From positions 1-64,000 of the forward strand of contig NZ_BBDM01000012.1 in NCBI RefSeq assembly GCF_001316245.1: DNA of 64,000 nt, read 5' to 3'. The notes beneath the pieces are model-generated. The model worked only from the letters and a program-made list of their open reading frames with translations. It did no database searches and was not told the DNA's origin. The position numbers and the translations under genes were made by a program. The DNA is from Vulcanisaeta sp. JCM 14467 (GTDB taxonomy: Archaea > Thermoproteota > Thermoprotei > Thermoproteales > Thermocladiaceae). Below, piece after piece: positions 49,434 to 58,660 of this stretch (positions within the stretch are counted from its first letter, which is position 1; every line of letters starts with the position of its first letter).

Positions 49434-51156
49434 CGCAAATCCTGATTAAGAATGGGTATGTCTTTGACCCGCTTAATGGCATTAAGGGAGAGGTAACGGA
49501 CATAGCCATTAAGGATGGGAAAATCGTGGACCCAAGAGAGTTAAATCCGGAGGAGGGGATAACCGTAATAAATGCCAGCGGTAAGGTCGTAATGCCTGGA
49601 GGCATCGATATTCATAGTCACATCGCAGGTCCCAAGATAAATATTGGGAGAATGATGAGACCCGAGGATCATTATACCACGAATAAGCCTGGCGTATTCC
49701 CATACATAAGGGCTGAGACTGGGCTATCAACACCGAACGTGTTTAGGATTGGCTATGAATATGCGATAATGGGCTACACATTAGTTGCTGAGCCTGCTAC
49801 GCCGCCCGTTATGACGCGCCATACTCATCATGAGTTAAATGCCATACCTATAATCGATAAGATGGCGTACGTAGTTGTAGACTCAAATTGGATGCTCCTC
49901 GACTTAATAACGAATAATGACCCCAAATTGCTTGCTGCGTATCTATCATGGATTTTAAAGGCAACTAAATCCTACGCCCTTAAGCTTGTTGATCCAGGCT
50001 CTGACTTTGCATGGTTACTTCAGGGTAGGGGACTTGATATTTCTGATGAATTACCTGTGTATAACTTTACACCAGCGGACATTATTAAGAGTATTGCCGA
50101 GGCGGCCCAGGTGCTGAATTTACCGCATAAGCTGCATGTTCACTGTAATAGACTGGGATTTCCAGGTAATTATGCTACCACGCTTAGAACCATGGAATTA
50201 GCATTGAACATTCACAGGGTGAGTGAGGGATTAGCGCTGCATGTTACGCATGTGCAATTCACCGGCTATAAGGGCGATTCCTGGTCGACATTGGAAAGCG
50301 GTGGTGAGGAGATAGCTAAGGAGTTGAATAGTAATCCATACGTATCGCTCGATCTGGGGCAGGCCATACCTGACCGTGCAGTAACCACGATGACCGCTGA
50401 CGCGACATTTCAATTCGTGCTTTACCACATAATGAAGAATAAGTGGTATAGCTCAGACATAGAGTCCGATGGCGCATCGGGTATTGTACCGTATAAGTAC
50501 AAGAAGAAGAACTATGTAAACACTGTGCAATGGGTAATCGGGCTGGAGGTAGCATTATTGGCTAGGGATATATCACGCGTATTCATAGCCACTGATCACC
50601 CGAATGCGGGTTTGTTCACGGATTATCCATTAATATTTGCGTGGCTGATGAGCAAGAAGGCCAGGAAGATACCATGAAAAAGCTTAATCAAAGGGCGCTT
50701 AAGAGGAGCGCGTTACCAGCTATAGACCGTGAGCTTACGCTATATGACATTGTGTTTATGACTAGGGCATCACCAGCTAAGTTACTTGGTCTGGAGAAAA
50801 CGAAGGGTCATTTAGGCATTGGTGCTGATGCTGATGTGGCTATTTATGACATAGACCCAACACGCATAGACCTAAGTAAGGAGTATGATAAGGTTATTAG
50901 GGCATTTAGAAGGGCATGGCTTGTAATTAAGGATGGCGAGATAGTAGTTAGAAATGGTGAAATAATCAACCCATTAGTTAATGGTAGCACTTACTACATA
51001 AATCCGGAGGTCCCTGAGCCCCTGGAGAAGGACCTATATAGGTTCATTCATGATAAGATAAAGCAGTACTATTCCATAACGTATGAATCCTTCATAATAG
51101 ATGAGAATGAATTACTCAGGCCTAAAGCCGTGAATATACGCACATTATTGAGGTGA
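49430..51156 (+). CDS. fmdA: Formylmethanofuran dehydrogenase subunit A (one frame break)
   Basis: About 575 residues after repair, the usual length. It is a dinuclear-metal amidohydrolase that interconverts formate plus methanofuran and formylmethanofuran. Metal-site motifs are PGGIDIHSHIAG, KLHVHCNRLG, LHVTHVQFTG and DHPNAGLF. IESDGASGIVPYKYKKKN is a family hallmark. The frame breaks near 50669; one added G joins SKKARK to DTMKKLNQRALKRSALPAID. Its ATG overlaps the fmdB stop (ATGA). The C-terminal VRNGEIINPLVNGSTYYINP is typical. Confidence 0.93.
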
Positions 51157-52007
51157 TGAGGATGACCGTAACTTATCACCTAAGGCTTAAGGATAAACCG
51201 TCAGTGCTCGTGGATGCGAGAAGCATAACACCGGATTCCTTCGCTGGTAAGCAATTAAATGGCATACTCTCACTGAGGATTCTTGAGGGCGGTAGGCAGA
51301 TCACTCTGCAGGACTTATTCGATGTTGATGGACCAAGCGAGGCCCCTAAGGATCCGGGGGAGATTGCTATAGTGATTGATGGAAGCATAAATAAGATATC
51401 CTTCGTAGGCTATAAAATGAGTAAGGGTAGTATTACAATAAATGGTGATGCAGGGCACTTTATTGGGTATAGAATGAGGGGTGGTAGTATAGTTGTTCAT
51501 GGTAATGTGAGGAATTACCTAGGCGCCAAGATGAGGGATGGATCAATAGAGGTCTTCGGTAATGCGGAGCATTGGATTGGCGCTAAGTTACTCGGGGAGA
51601 AGCCAGGTAAGGGCATGAAGGGAGGGACAATAATAATACACGGCAATGCAGGTTCAGAAATAGGTAGTGGAATGAAGAGCGGTACGATAATAATCGATGG
51701 AGACGCTGGGAATAGCGTTGGCAACCATATGGTTGGTGGTACAATAATAATTAAGGGCAATTGCGGGCTATACCCAGGCCTGGAGATGAGTAGTGGTAGG
51801 ATCGTAATTAACGGCTCTGTTGAGGCCTTATTACCCAGCTTCTACGTGGACTCACTCATACAACCGCTAAAGGTTAAGGGTATCACGTTTAATAAGTCGT
51901 TCATGAGCTTCATAGGCGATGCGTTGGTTGGCGGTCATGGATTACTTCAGGTATCATATGAGGATAATAAGGAGCTGCTTGAGGAGTTTAGGAAGTTGCT
52001 TGAGTGA
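51156..52007 (+). CDS. fmdC: Formylmethanofuran dehydrogenase subunit C
   Basis: About 283 residues with the FmdC beta-helix made of repeated G-x3-G-x-x-M units: GDAGHFIGYRMRGGSIVVHG, GNVRNYLGAKMRDGSIEVFG, GNAGSEIGSGMKSGTIIIDG and GDAGNSVGNHMVGGTIIIKG. This domain, shared with glutamate synthase large subunit, links the A and B parts. The ATG at 51156 shares a base with the fmdA stop (TGATG). No frame problem. There is no separate fmdF, fmdG or fmdE gene in the operon. Confidence 0.93.
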   Translation: MRMTVTYHLRLKDKPSVLVDARSITPDSFAGKQLNGILSLRILEGGRQITLQDLFDVDGPSEAPKDPGEIAIVIDGSINKISFVGYKMSKGSITINGDAGHFIGYRMRGGSIVVHGNVRNYLGAKMRDGSIEVFGNAEHWIGAKLLGEKPGKGMKGGTIIIHGNAGSEIGSGMKSGTIIIDGDAGNSVGNHMVGGTIIIKGNCGLYPGLEMSSGRIVINGSVEALLPSFYVDSLIQPLKVKGITFNKSFMSFIGDALVGGHGLLQVSYEDNKELLEEFRKLLE

Positions 52008-52012
52008 TCATT

Positions 52013-52973
52013 ATGGGGCTTTCCATGAATAGGCTTGCCGTGGACATAGTTAAGGACCTAATAGACCATGAGAGGGAGTATAATGTATCAACATTAAAAA
52101 TCAATGGCGCAACAATTGTGGACACGGGGCTTAAGGTGCCTGGTGGAATTAACGCTGGACTTGCGGTATCGAGAATAACCATGGGCGGCTTGGCCTCAGT
52201 TAGCCTAGTGGTGTATGATGTAGATGGTGTTACCGTACCTGCGATGTCGGTATTTACGGATCACCCAGTGGAGGCGTGCATTCTATCGCAGCTAGCCGGT
52301 TGGAGGGTTCAGGTTAAGGACTTCCTTGCCAATGGCTCAGGGCCTGCCCGCGCACTTGCTAAGAAGCCAAAGAAGATGTATGAGGTCTATGGATATGATG
52401 AAACATCCGATGAGGCCGTGCTCGTCCTCGAAACAGATAAGTATCCAACGGATGAGGTTGTGGACTATATCGCAAAGGAGACTGGCGTGAAAAAAAGATT
52501 CCATTTACCTAGTCCTCGTTTCACCAGCGTCAATGGCTGGCTCAATACAGGTTAGTGCGAGGATTGTTGAAACCGGCCTCTACAAGTTGGATACGCTTAA
52601 GTTTGATTTAAGGTCTGTAATGAATGGATTTGGACTAAGCCCAATAGCACCGCTCCATAAGGATCCGTTAATAATGGCTGGGAGAACAAATGACATGCTA
52701 CTTTATGGCGGTATTACGTACTTCACCGTTGACGTTGATAATGATGATTTGGTAAAGGATGTAGTAAATAAGGCGCCGAGTTCCTCATCTAAGGATTACG
52801 GCAAATCATTTACAGATCTCGTAATGCAGTATGGTTGGGACTTCCTTTATAAGGTCGACCCATCAATATTCGCACCAGCTGTTATTACAATAAATAGCAT
52901 TAAGACAGGCAGGACATACACGGCAGGCCGCATCAATAAGGATATCCTTAAGAAGGCGCTTGGTCTTTCATGA
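52013..52973 (+). CDS. mch: Methenyl-H4MPT cyclohydrolase (one frame break at A7 run)
   Basis: About 319 residues after repair. It interconverts methenyl-H4MPT and N5-formyl-H4MPT. INGATIVDTGLKVPGGINAG, SRITMGGLASVSLV, TDHPVEACILSQLAGWRVQV and NGSGPARALAKKPKKMYEVY are hallmark Mch segments. After the run of seven A at 52490-52496 the frame is lost; reading six A gives KKDSIYLVLVSPASMAGSIQ and then VSARIVETGLYKLD. The C-terminal AGRTNDMLLYGGITYFTV is also typical. It overlaps the fmdC end, so it closes the operon. Confidence 0.93.
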
Positions 52974-52979
52974 TCTACA

Positions 52980-53879
52980 TTACCGCCTAATAGCATTCAC
53001 TATGTACTTTGCTATTTCAAGCGCTATGTCCTTATCAGGATACACCGATTGTAAGCCCCTCCAATCAGGTTGGCTATTGACCTCAAAGACCACGGGCCTA
53101 CCATTAACCACGGCTATGTCAACGCCCGCAATATCGCAGTGCAGGGTGCTCGCCGCCTTTAGCGCCACCTTCTCGACCTCGGGATCCAACTTATCAATTC
53201 TAATGGGTGCCCCGCCCTGTGCAATATTTGTTTTCCAAGCACCGGGTGGTGCCCTTCTATACATTGCTGCAAGCACTTGATTGCCGAGTACGAAGACCCT
53301 AATATCGACACCACCATGGCGAATAAACTCCTGTAGGTACGCTACGTGCCTATGGTAAGTAAGTGACCTAACTAATTCCCACAGAATATCTCTTTCTCTC
53401 TTTCTTACCATTGCACTACCATGTCCGCGGGACCCGAACATTGGCTTTATAACAACGGCGTCAGAATTTAACATATCTAGACTCCTCATGGCTAAGCTAG
53501 ATCGTTCAGTGACAATAGTGGTTGGCACTGGAACGCCATTCATGCTTAATGTGTATAATGACCTAAACTTATCACTACACTTCTCTATGGCCTCAGGCCT
53601 ATTGAAAACACGCACACCATTCTCCTGCAATGCGTATAGAAGGTCTATCCTGAGCAGTGCTTGATCTAGGCTTGCACGTCCTATAGGCCTCACAACAACT
53701 GCGGCGAGCTCCCTGACAATGTTTATGCCCCTCACAAAGAGCTTAACCTCATTACCCACATACGCAACAATGTCATTAAATCTAAAGGATATAACCTCCT
53801 GACCCAATTTCTCAAGGGATTTAATAAGCCTTGATGTCGCAAAGCTCTGGGGGTTTCGGGTTATTACGCCGATCTTCAT
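52980..53879 (-). CDS. RimK-family ATP-grasp ligase, candidate MptN (H4MPT glutamate ligase)
   Basis: 299 residues. The ATP-grasp core shows FNRPEAIEKCSDKFRSLYTL, VVIKPMFGSRGHGSAMV (phosphate-binding loop), YLQEFIRHGGVDIRVFVLGN and FEVNSQPDWRGLQSVYPDKD with the metal-binding Glu/Asn. RimK-family ligases add glutamate to proteins or cofactors; in methanogens MptN adds alpha-glutamate to H4MPT and CofF to F420. The position directly beside mch and the lack of an obvious F420 gene set support MptN, but specificity cannot be told apart by eye. Intact gene, convergent with mch. Confidence 0.8.
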   Translation of the reverse strand: MKIGVITRNPQSFATSRLIKSLEKLGQEVISFRFNDIVAYVGNEVKLFVRGINIVRELAAVVVRPIGRASLDQALLRIDLLYALQENGVRVFNRPEAIEKCSDKFRSLYTLSMNGVPVPTTIVTERSSLAMRSLDMLNSDAVVIKPMFGSRGHGSAMVRKRERDILWELVRSLTYHRHVAYLQEFIRHGGVDIRVFVLGNQVLAAMYRRAPPGAWKTNIAQGGAPIRIDKLDPEVEKVALKAASTLHCDIAGVDIAVVNGRPVVFEVNSQPDWRGLQSVYPDKDIALEIAKYIVNAIRR

Positions 53880-53994
53880 GCCATTAATGGCTTCATGGCG
53901 AATAAATAAAAATCTATCCTAACTCAATCGTGGGTGATCAAAAGTGAACGAAGGCATTGAATACTTTTATATGGCATAATGTGGCAGAAAAGTA

Positions 53995-55083
53995 GTGAAT
54001 AGGGGATTTAGGGATAGGGACTTCCTAGAGACTAATGAGGGCATGATCTTCTGCGTAGTTGGTAATGTTCATCCTAAGGGTCGAGTCCTCGCATACCTAA
54101 AGTATGTAATGAGTAATTCGGCGTCAGGCACGATATGGAGCAGGCAGGGCGTGGCTTATCAAAGGATGATACCAATATACAGCGCAATAGAGGTTAAGAG
54201 AGCAAGCGAGTACTTGAGGAAGAGGTATCCTGAGTATATCGTTCATGATAGGTATAAGAACATTGAATTTACGGAAATACCCATCGACAGAATAAGGACA
54301 CATTATAAGCCTGAGGAGAGGCTGAAGGAGATAATTAACGAAGGACCTAAGGACCAACTTGAGGAGCTAGTCATCGATTTAGTTAATGAGCTCTCCAACG
54401 AATCTGGAGTACCAATAGATAGCTTTGGCGTGACGGGCTCAATACTACTAAAGATACATAATCCCAGGTTCTCCGACATAGACCTCGTAGTGTACGGCTC
54501 ATCAAATGCCCAGCCAATAAAGGAGGCACTGCTTAGGCTTTATGATGATGAGAGGTCCGGCTTTTCAAGGCTAAGCGGTGACGCATTGACTAAGTGGGTT
54601 AATGAGGTTGTTACTGCCCACCCATTCACGGCTGACGAGACCAGGGTACTACTCACTAGGTATAGGTGGAATAAGGGAATCTACAGAGGTAGGCCATTCT
54701 CAATACACCCGGTTAAGGTTGAGAGTGAGGTAACCGAGGAATGGGAGCAGAGGGTTCATAAACCGCTTTGTCTCGCAACGATAAGGGCTCGAGTCATTGA
54801 TTCCAGGGACTCCTACTTCATGCCTGCCGTATACCAGGTGAGGGATGTCTATATCCTGGATGGTTGTAAGCCCCAGGTTGAGGTGAAGCAGGTTGTTAGT
54901 TATGAAAGTCTCTACATGGACATTGCCCAGGAAGGTGATGAAATACTCGTGCATGGTAAAATCGAGGAGGTTCACGACCTTAAGACCGGCGATGTATACG
55001 CACAGGTTGTTGTTGGCACATACGAAGCCCAGGGTAAGGATTTTATTAAACCATTGAAGATGCTCAATAATGGCAGGCATTAA
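53995..55083 (+). CDS. Archaeal nucleotidyltransferase-fold protein (COG1665-like)
   Basis: 362 residues from a GTG, with ATACTTTTATATGG about 27 bases ahead as promoter. The nucleotidyltransferase core is SFGVTGSILLKIHNPRFSDI followed by DLVVYGS, the GS-x-DxD pattern. The N-terminus (FLETNEGMIFCVVGNVHPKG, RVLAYLKYV) and the C-terminal OB-like part (DIAQEGDEILVHGKIEEVHD) are conserved in archaea generally, so it may have a role outside the C1 island. A shorter paralogue lies at 39925. It overlaps the following CitG-like gene by 14 bases. Function unknown. Confidence 0.75.
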   Translation: MNRGFRDRDFLETNEGMIFCVVGNVHPKGRVLAYLKYVMSNSASGTIWSRQGVAYQRMIPIYSAIEVKRASEYLRKRYPEYIVHDRYKNIEFTEIPIDRIRTHYKPEERLKEIINEGPKDQLEELVIDLVNELSNESGVPIDSFGVTGSILLKIHNPRFSDIDLVVYGSSNAQPIKEALLRLYDDERSGFSRLSGDALTKWVNEVVTAHPFTADETRVLLTRYRWNKGIYRGRPFSIHPVKVESEVTEEWEQRVHKPLCLATIRARVIDSRDSYFMPAVYQVRDVYILDGCKPQVEVKQVVSYESLYMDIAQEGDEILVHGKIEEVHDLKTGDVYAQVVVGTYEAQGKDFIKPLKMLNNGRH

Positions 55084-55966
55084 ATTAATAATGAATTTAA
55101 GGCGAAGACTTGGCCTTTACGCCCTTTATCTATCGAGTGGTTTAGCCCTCGAGGCAGCCGCATATCCAAAGCCTGGTAATGTGCATAGGCTACATGACTT
55201 TACTGATATAAGGTTCGAGGACTTCCTAGTGGCATCTAGCGTATCGCAAATGCACTTGCTAAGAGGGCTACGTAGGGGCATGCTCCTGGCTAAGGGGATT
55301 AGGTTAGTTAATGTTTACGGCGATTTAATAAGGGATGTGGTTATCGAGTCAATGCGTATAAGCGGTGGTGGAAATACAAACCTTGGATCGAGTCTCCTCC
55401 TTGCGCCACTATCAATAGCCCTAGGTTACCTAAGGGTTAATAATTACGAAGTCGAGTTAAATAACCTACTAATTACAGCACGGGATCTCCTAAGGAGATA
55501 CTCAACGATGAATGATGCAATAAATTACTACAAAGCCGTTAGGGCCGCAGCGCCAAGCTACATAAAAGCAACGGACTATACTGGAGAAATGCCCAATGTA
55601 TGGGACCCAGAATTCATTAATAAGATTAAAGGCAGAGGAATAACCCTATGGGACGTCCTATCATACTCATCAAGGTACGACCTAAACTCTAACGAAATCG
55701 TTCAAGGATACCCAAGGAGCCTAGAATTGACATTATATTTACTCAGTAGATTAAGGATTCATGGAGAGTGGAATAGAGCTGTCGTAGAGACGTATATTTA
55801 CCAATTATCGAGAGAGGATGATCCAGTAATTGCACGTAAGTATGGTAGTGAGACCGCCGCGTATGTACGAAATGAGGCGCGTAAATTAATTCAATGCATA
55901 GATGATTGGGTGATGTGCGAGAAGGAAGTCGTGAGGTTTGATGAGAAGTTGTACGAAGCAAGGTAA
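55070..55966 (+). CDS. CitG-like protein (triphosphoribosyl-dephospho-CoA synthase family)
   Basis: 298 residues (possibly starting at the Met of MNLRRRLGLY). GLALEAAAYPKPGNVHRLHD then DFTDIRFEDF is the conserved substrate region, and GGGNTNLGSSLLLAPL is the family glycine-rich motif; DVLSYSSRYDLNSNEIVQGY also matches. The founding enzyme makes a triphosphoribosyl-dephospho-CoA prosthetic group. Homologues are conserved next to H4MPT genes in methylotrophs and methanogens without citrate lyase, so here a ribosyl-transfer reaction in H4MPT synthesis is more likely than citrate lyase activation. That is inference. Confidence 0.8.
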   Translation: MAGIKLIMNLRRRLGLYALYLSSGLALEAAAYPKPGNVHRLHDFTDIRFEDFLVASSVSQMHLLRGLRRGMLLAKGIRLVNVYGDLIRDVVIESMRISGGGNTNLGSSLLLAPLSIALGYLRVNNYEVELNNLLITARDLLRRYSTMNDAINYYKAVRAAAPSYIKATDYTGEMPNVWDPEFINKIKGRGITLWDVLSYSSRYDLNSNEIVQGYPRSLELTLYLLSRLRIHGEWNRAVVETYIYQLSREDDPVIARKYGSETAAYVRNEARKLIQCIDDWVMCEKEVVRFDEKLYEAR

Positions 55967-56104
55967 ATCCTGGATCAACCGCCGATTTAATTATTATTGC
56001 TATATCGCTCTATTCCCTTTGGAAACAAAAGCGCCTTATAAGGCCTATGCAATGATTCTAACGTACCAAAAGGATTTATCCCGCCTATGAGGGGGTTTAT
56101 TGAT

Positions 56105-57181
56105 ATGAAAGTACTCATTACGGAGTATGTCTTGAGTACGTACTATGGCGATAATTCCATTATTGACTTAATGCCCGAGGCAATTGCCATGGTTAGGTCT
56201 CTGGTCAGATCATTAATTGTTAGTAGGGCTTATGTGGGTGTGACTATTAGTCCCTTTATTAGTTCCTCATTATTACCCATTAATGGTAATGTCATTAGGG
56301 TTGATCCTCATGATTACTTCAACGAGGTTAAGCGCGTGAGTGGTGATTTTGATTACGTAATTGCGATAGCGCCTCCCAGGGAATTAATTAAGGTAGTTGA
56401 TGTTATTGATGATGGCAAATTACTTCAACCGCCCAAGAACCTAATTAAGCTCTTCTCGAATAAATACGATGCAATTAAGGAATTAAGTAAGTGTGGATTT
56501 AGGGTTCCCAAAACTGAATTGATAACCTCCAATGATGTGAATAACCATGTTCAGCAATTTCATTCACCAGCTGTTGTCAAGCCTACATACCTAGCTGGGT
56601 CTGAGTGCGTATACCTGGTAAATAATGATTATGAATTAAGGAGGGCCTTAGCATATGCGATTAATTGTGATCCCGACGGTATGGCTGTTCTTCAGGAGTT
56701 TATTAATGGCGTGCATGGTAGTATTTCCATCGTGTATGGTGTCAATGGTCCATTATTCTACTCATTAAACCTTCAATTCATAAAGAATGATGCAGGATCC
56801 CTTCACTTCATTGGAGGAATACTACCGATTAGGAAGAGGGAGTTACAACGAGAGGTTGAGGGATTGGTGCATGGCATCTTTAGTTGTTATCCTGAATTGA
56901 GGGGCTACGTGGGGTTAGACGTGGTTTGGAATGATGGTGGCATTCACATTATTGAGGTTAATCCTAGGCCAACAACCTCTATCGCTGGCATTGTCTCGCT
57001 TTACCCAGGTTTTGGTAGGCATATCCTTAGTACATATAGTAAAGATGCCATGGGTACTATCTTTTTAGGTGATGCCGTAAATGGTTACGCATACTATGTG
57101 CTTTACGACAATGATTCTGAAAAGAATTTAGGTACTGATGATATTGATAAAGAGGTTATTTCTGTTTTTCAAAGAAGTTAG
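56105..57181 (+). CDS. ATP-grasp ligase, candidate MfnD (tyramine-glutamate ligase)
   Basis: About 358 residues from the ATG that gives MKVLITEYVLSTYYGDNSII. The ATP-grasp fold shows NLIKLFSNKYDAIKELSKCG, VVKPTYLAGSECVYLV, LQEFINGVHGSISIVYG and the metal-binding HIIEVNPRPTTSIAGIVSLY. The N-terminal part and overall length match the ligases of methanofuran clusters (MfnD joins tyramine and glutamate). The next genes are mfnB, mfnE and mfnF, which strengthens the call. The alternative is the related COG2232-type ligase found with H4MPT genes in bacteria. Confidence 0.75.
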   Translation: MKVLITEYVLSTYYGDNSIIDLMPEAIAMVRSLVRSLIVSRAYVGVTISPFISSSLLPINGNVIRVDPHDYFNEVKRVSGDFDYVIAIAPPRELIKVVDVIDDGKLLQPPKNLIKLFSNKYDAIKELSKCGFRVPKTELITSNDVNNHVQQFHSPAVVKPTYLAGSECVYLVNNDYELRRALAYAINCDPDGMAVLQEFINGVHGSISIVYGVNGPLFYSLNLQFIKNDAGSLHFIGGILPIRKRELQREVEGLVHGIFSCYPELRGYVGLDVVWNDGGIHIIEVNPRPTTSIAGIVSLYPGFGRHILSTYSKDAMGTIFLGDAVNGYAYYVLYDNDSEKNLGTDDIDKEVISVFQRS

Positions 57182-57312
57182 AGGTAGGCAGGGCAGATGA
57201 TTTAATTAAAATCTATCAAAGAATTAAACCATTATTAAGTAATTTAGTGTACGATATAAACATTATTTTGCATTAAGTAAGGCTTAAATAATGCCGTTGA
57301 GCCGTCCTCGTA

Positions 57313-58034
57313 ATGGTAAAGCTTCTAGTCAGTATTAAGGAGCCGGGCGAAATCCTAGATGCGGTGGATGGCGGTGCTGATATTATTGATGTTAAAAATA
57401 CCGAGCGCGGAAGTCTTGGCCTTCCATCATTAGGTGTGGCGAGGGAGGTTGCATTAAAGATTGGTAAATTAAAGGAGAAGAGTGCGCCGTTGGGTGATGT
57501 GGATCATTATGATGAATACCTCGCATATACGCCTACGTGCTTAGCGAGTTGGATTATGATTATGTGAAGGTCGGTATTAAAACGAACTCTAGGGAGGAGG
57601 CTATTAGGATAGGTCATGAGGTTGTGAACGCTGTTTCCCATAATGTTAAGGTTGTCCTTGTGGGTTATGCCGATTTCCAGAAATTTAACACATTATCACC
57701 GTTCGACGTTATTGATATTGCTAATTATGTTGGTGCTGATGGAGTAATGATAGATACGTTGGGTAAGGGTGGATACTCAACCTTCGATATACTCACGCAT
57801 CAGTATTTATCGGACTTCGTTAGTAAGGCGAAACAGTATGGTCTTTTCACGGCATTGGCTGGTGGATTAAGAATCGAGCATATTAGTATGGCTGTGCATC
57901 TTGGTTTTGACGTGATTGGCGTTAGGACTGCAGCTTGTCAGGGTGGGAGGAATGGAAGGGTTAGGAGGGACCTAGTGATGGAGTTGAAGAGGAAGATCCT
58001 GCAGGTTGAGAAGAGTAACTTAGGGAGTTATTAA
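57313..58034 (+). CDS. mfnB: (5-formylfuran-3-yl)methyl phosphate synthase MfnB (one frame break)
   Basis: About 240 residues after repair. It condenses two glyceraldehyde-3-phosphates into the furan ring of methanofuran. KLLVSIKEPGEILDAVDGGA with the Schiff-base region, then ADIIDVKNTERGSLGLPS and VKVGIKTNSREEA and the GGLRIEHISMAVHLGFDVIG end are hallmark MfnB (DUF556) segments. The frame breaks near 57527, joining LAY to YAYVLSELDYDYVKVGIKTN. A Lys in VKVG and an Asp in IDVKN agree with the aldolase-like mechanism. It is convergent with mfnE. Confidence 0.92.
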
Positions 58035-58069
58035 CGTGTATTCGTCATCAGCATCGCTAATGATGCTAT

Positions 58070-58660
58070 TTAATACCCATGGCTTCCTAGCATTGAATAT
58101 CGCGACGCCTTATTGAACATCTTAATTAGGGTCCTTAGATATGCATCAACAACATCACTATTCATATCATCAGCCTTTACCCTCCTTATGAGTCGCCCAT
58201 TAATTATTATGCCGTCAATCATCTTCGCGAGTATTGTCATGTCAAAACCTAGCACATGCGTTAAGTAAAGGGTTATTGAATCACTGGTAACGGACCAAGT
58301 ATGGGGTAATTCATTGGTACTCCTCATTATTTCATAGGGCATTATTAACGGAATTCTATCTTGAATTGCCACTACCTCATTTAGATCGGTAATCTCCTCG
58401 ACAATGCTTGGAAACATGCTTGAGATGTAGGAGCCGTAAACCTCCATCGCCTTTATTGCCATCCAGTGAGCAACGTCATCATTAAACCCCACCCGTTCCT
58501 GTAAATTCCTAACTAAATCCGCAAATTCACTACCACCAGGAATTAACGCTATGAATGCTGTACCTCTATGATGAATATCATATATTGTATTTATCAATTC
58601 CCTTAAGACACTGGGATACTTAATTAGGTGACCACTAACCTTAAGGACATACCTCTTCAT
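58070..58660 (-). CDS. mfnE: Amino acid kinase-family protein MfnE (furan-methyl phosphate kinase)
   Basis: About 196 residues from the ATG at 58660 (a GTG at 58669 is the alternative). YVLKVSGHLIKYPSVL replaces the usual KIGGS start of the family, and LIPGGSEFADLVRN and LPHTWSVTSDSITLYLTHVL are shared with the archaeal aminomethylfuran-phosphate kinase MfnE. It phosphorylates the furan phosphate to the diphosphate used by MfnF. The gene overlaps the end of mfnF by about 20 bases, on the same strand. Confidence 0.85.
   Translation of the reverse strand: MKRYVLKVSGHLIKYPSVLRELINTIYDIHHRGTAFIALIPGGSEFADLVRNLQERVGFNDDVAHWMAIKAMEVYGSYISSMFPSIVEEITDLNEVVAIQDRIPLIMPYEIMRSTNELPHTWSVTSDSITLYLTHVLGFDMTILAKMIDGIIINGRLIRRVKADDMNSDVVDAYLRTLIKMFNKASRYSMLGSHGY

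Noticed and set aside
34928-52496. Programmed ribosomal frameshifting at A7 slippery sites.
   Set aside because: A7 would need a +1 shift (or loss of one A in the transcript), not the common -1 shift, and similar one-base breaks occur in G and C runs elsewhere. Sequence error explains all cases more simply.
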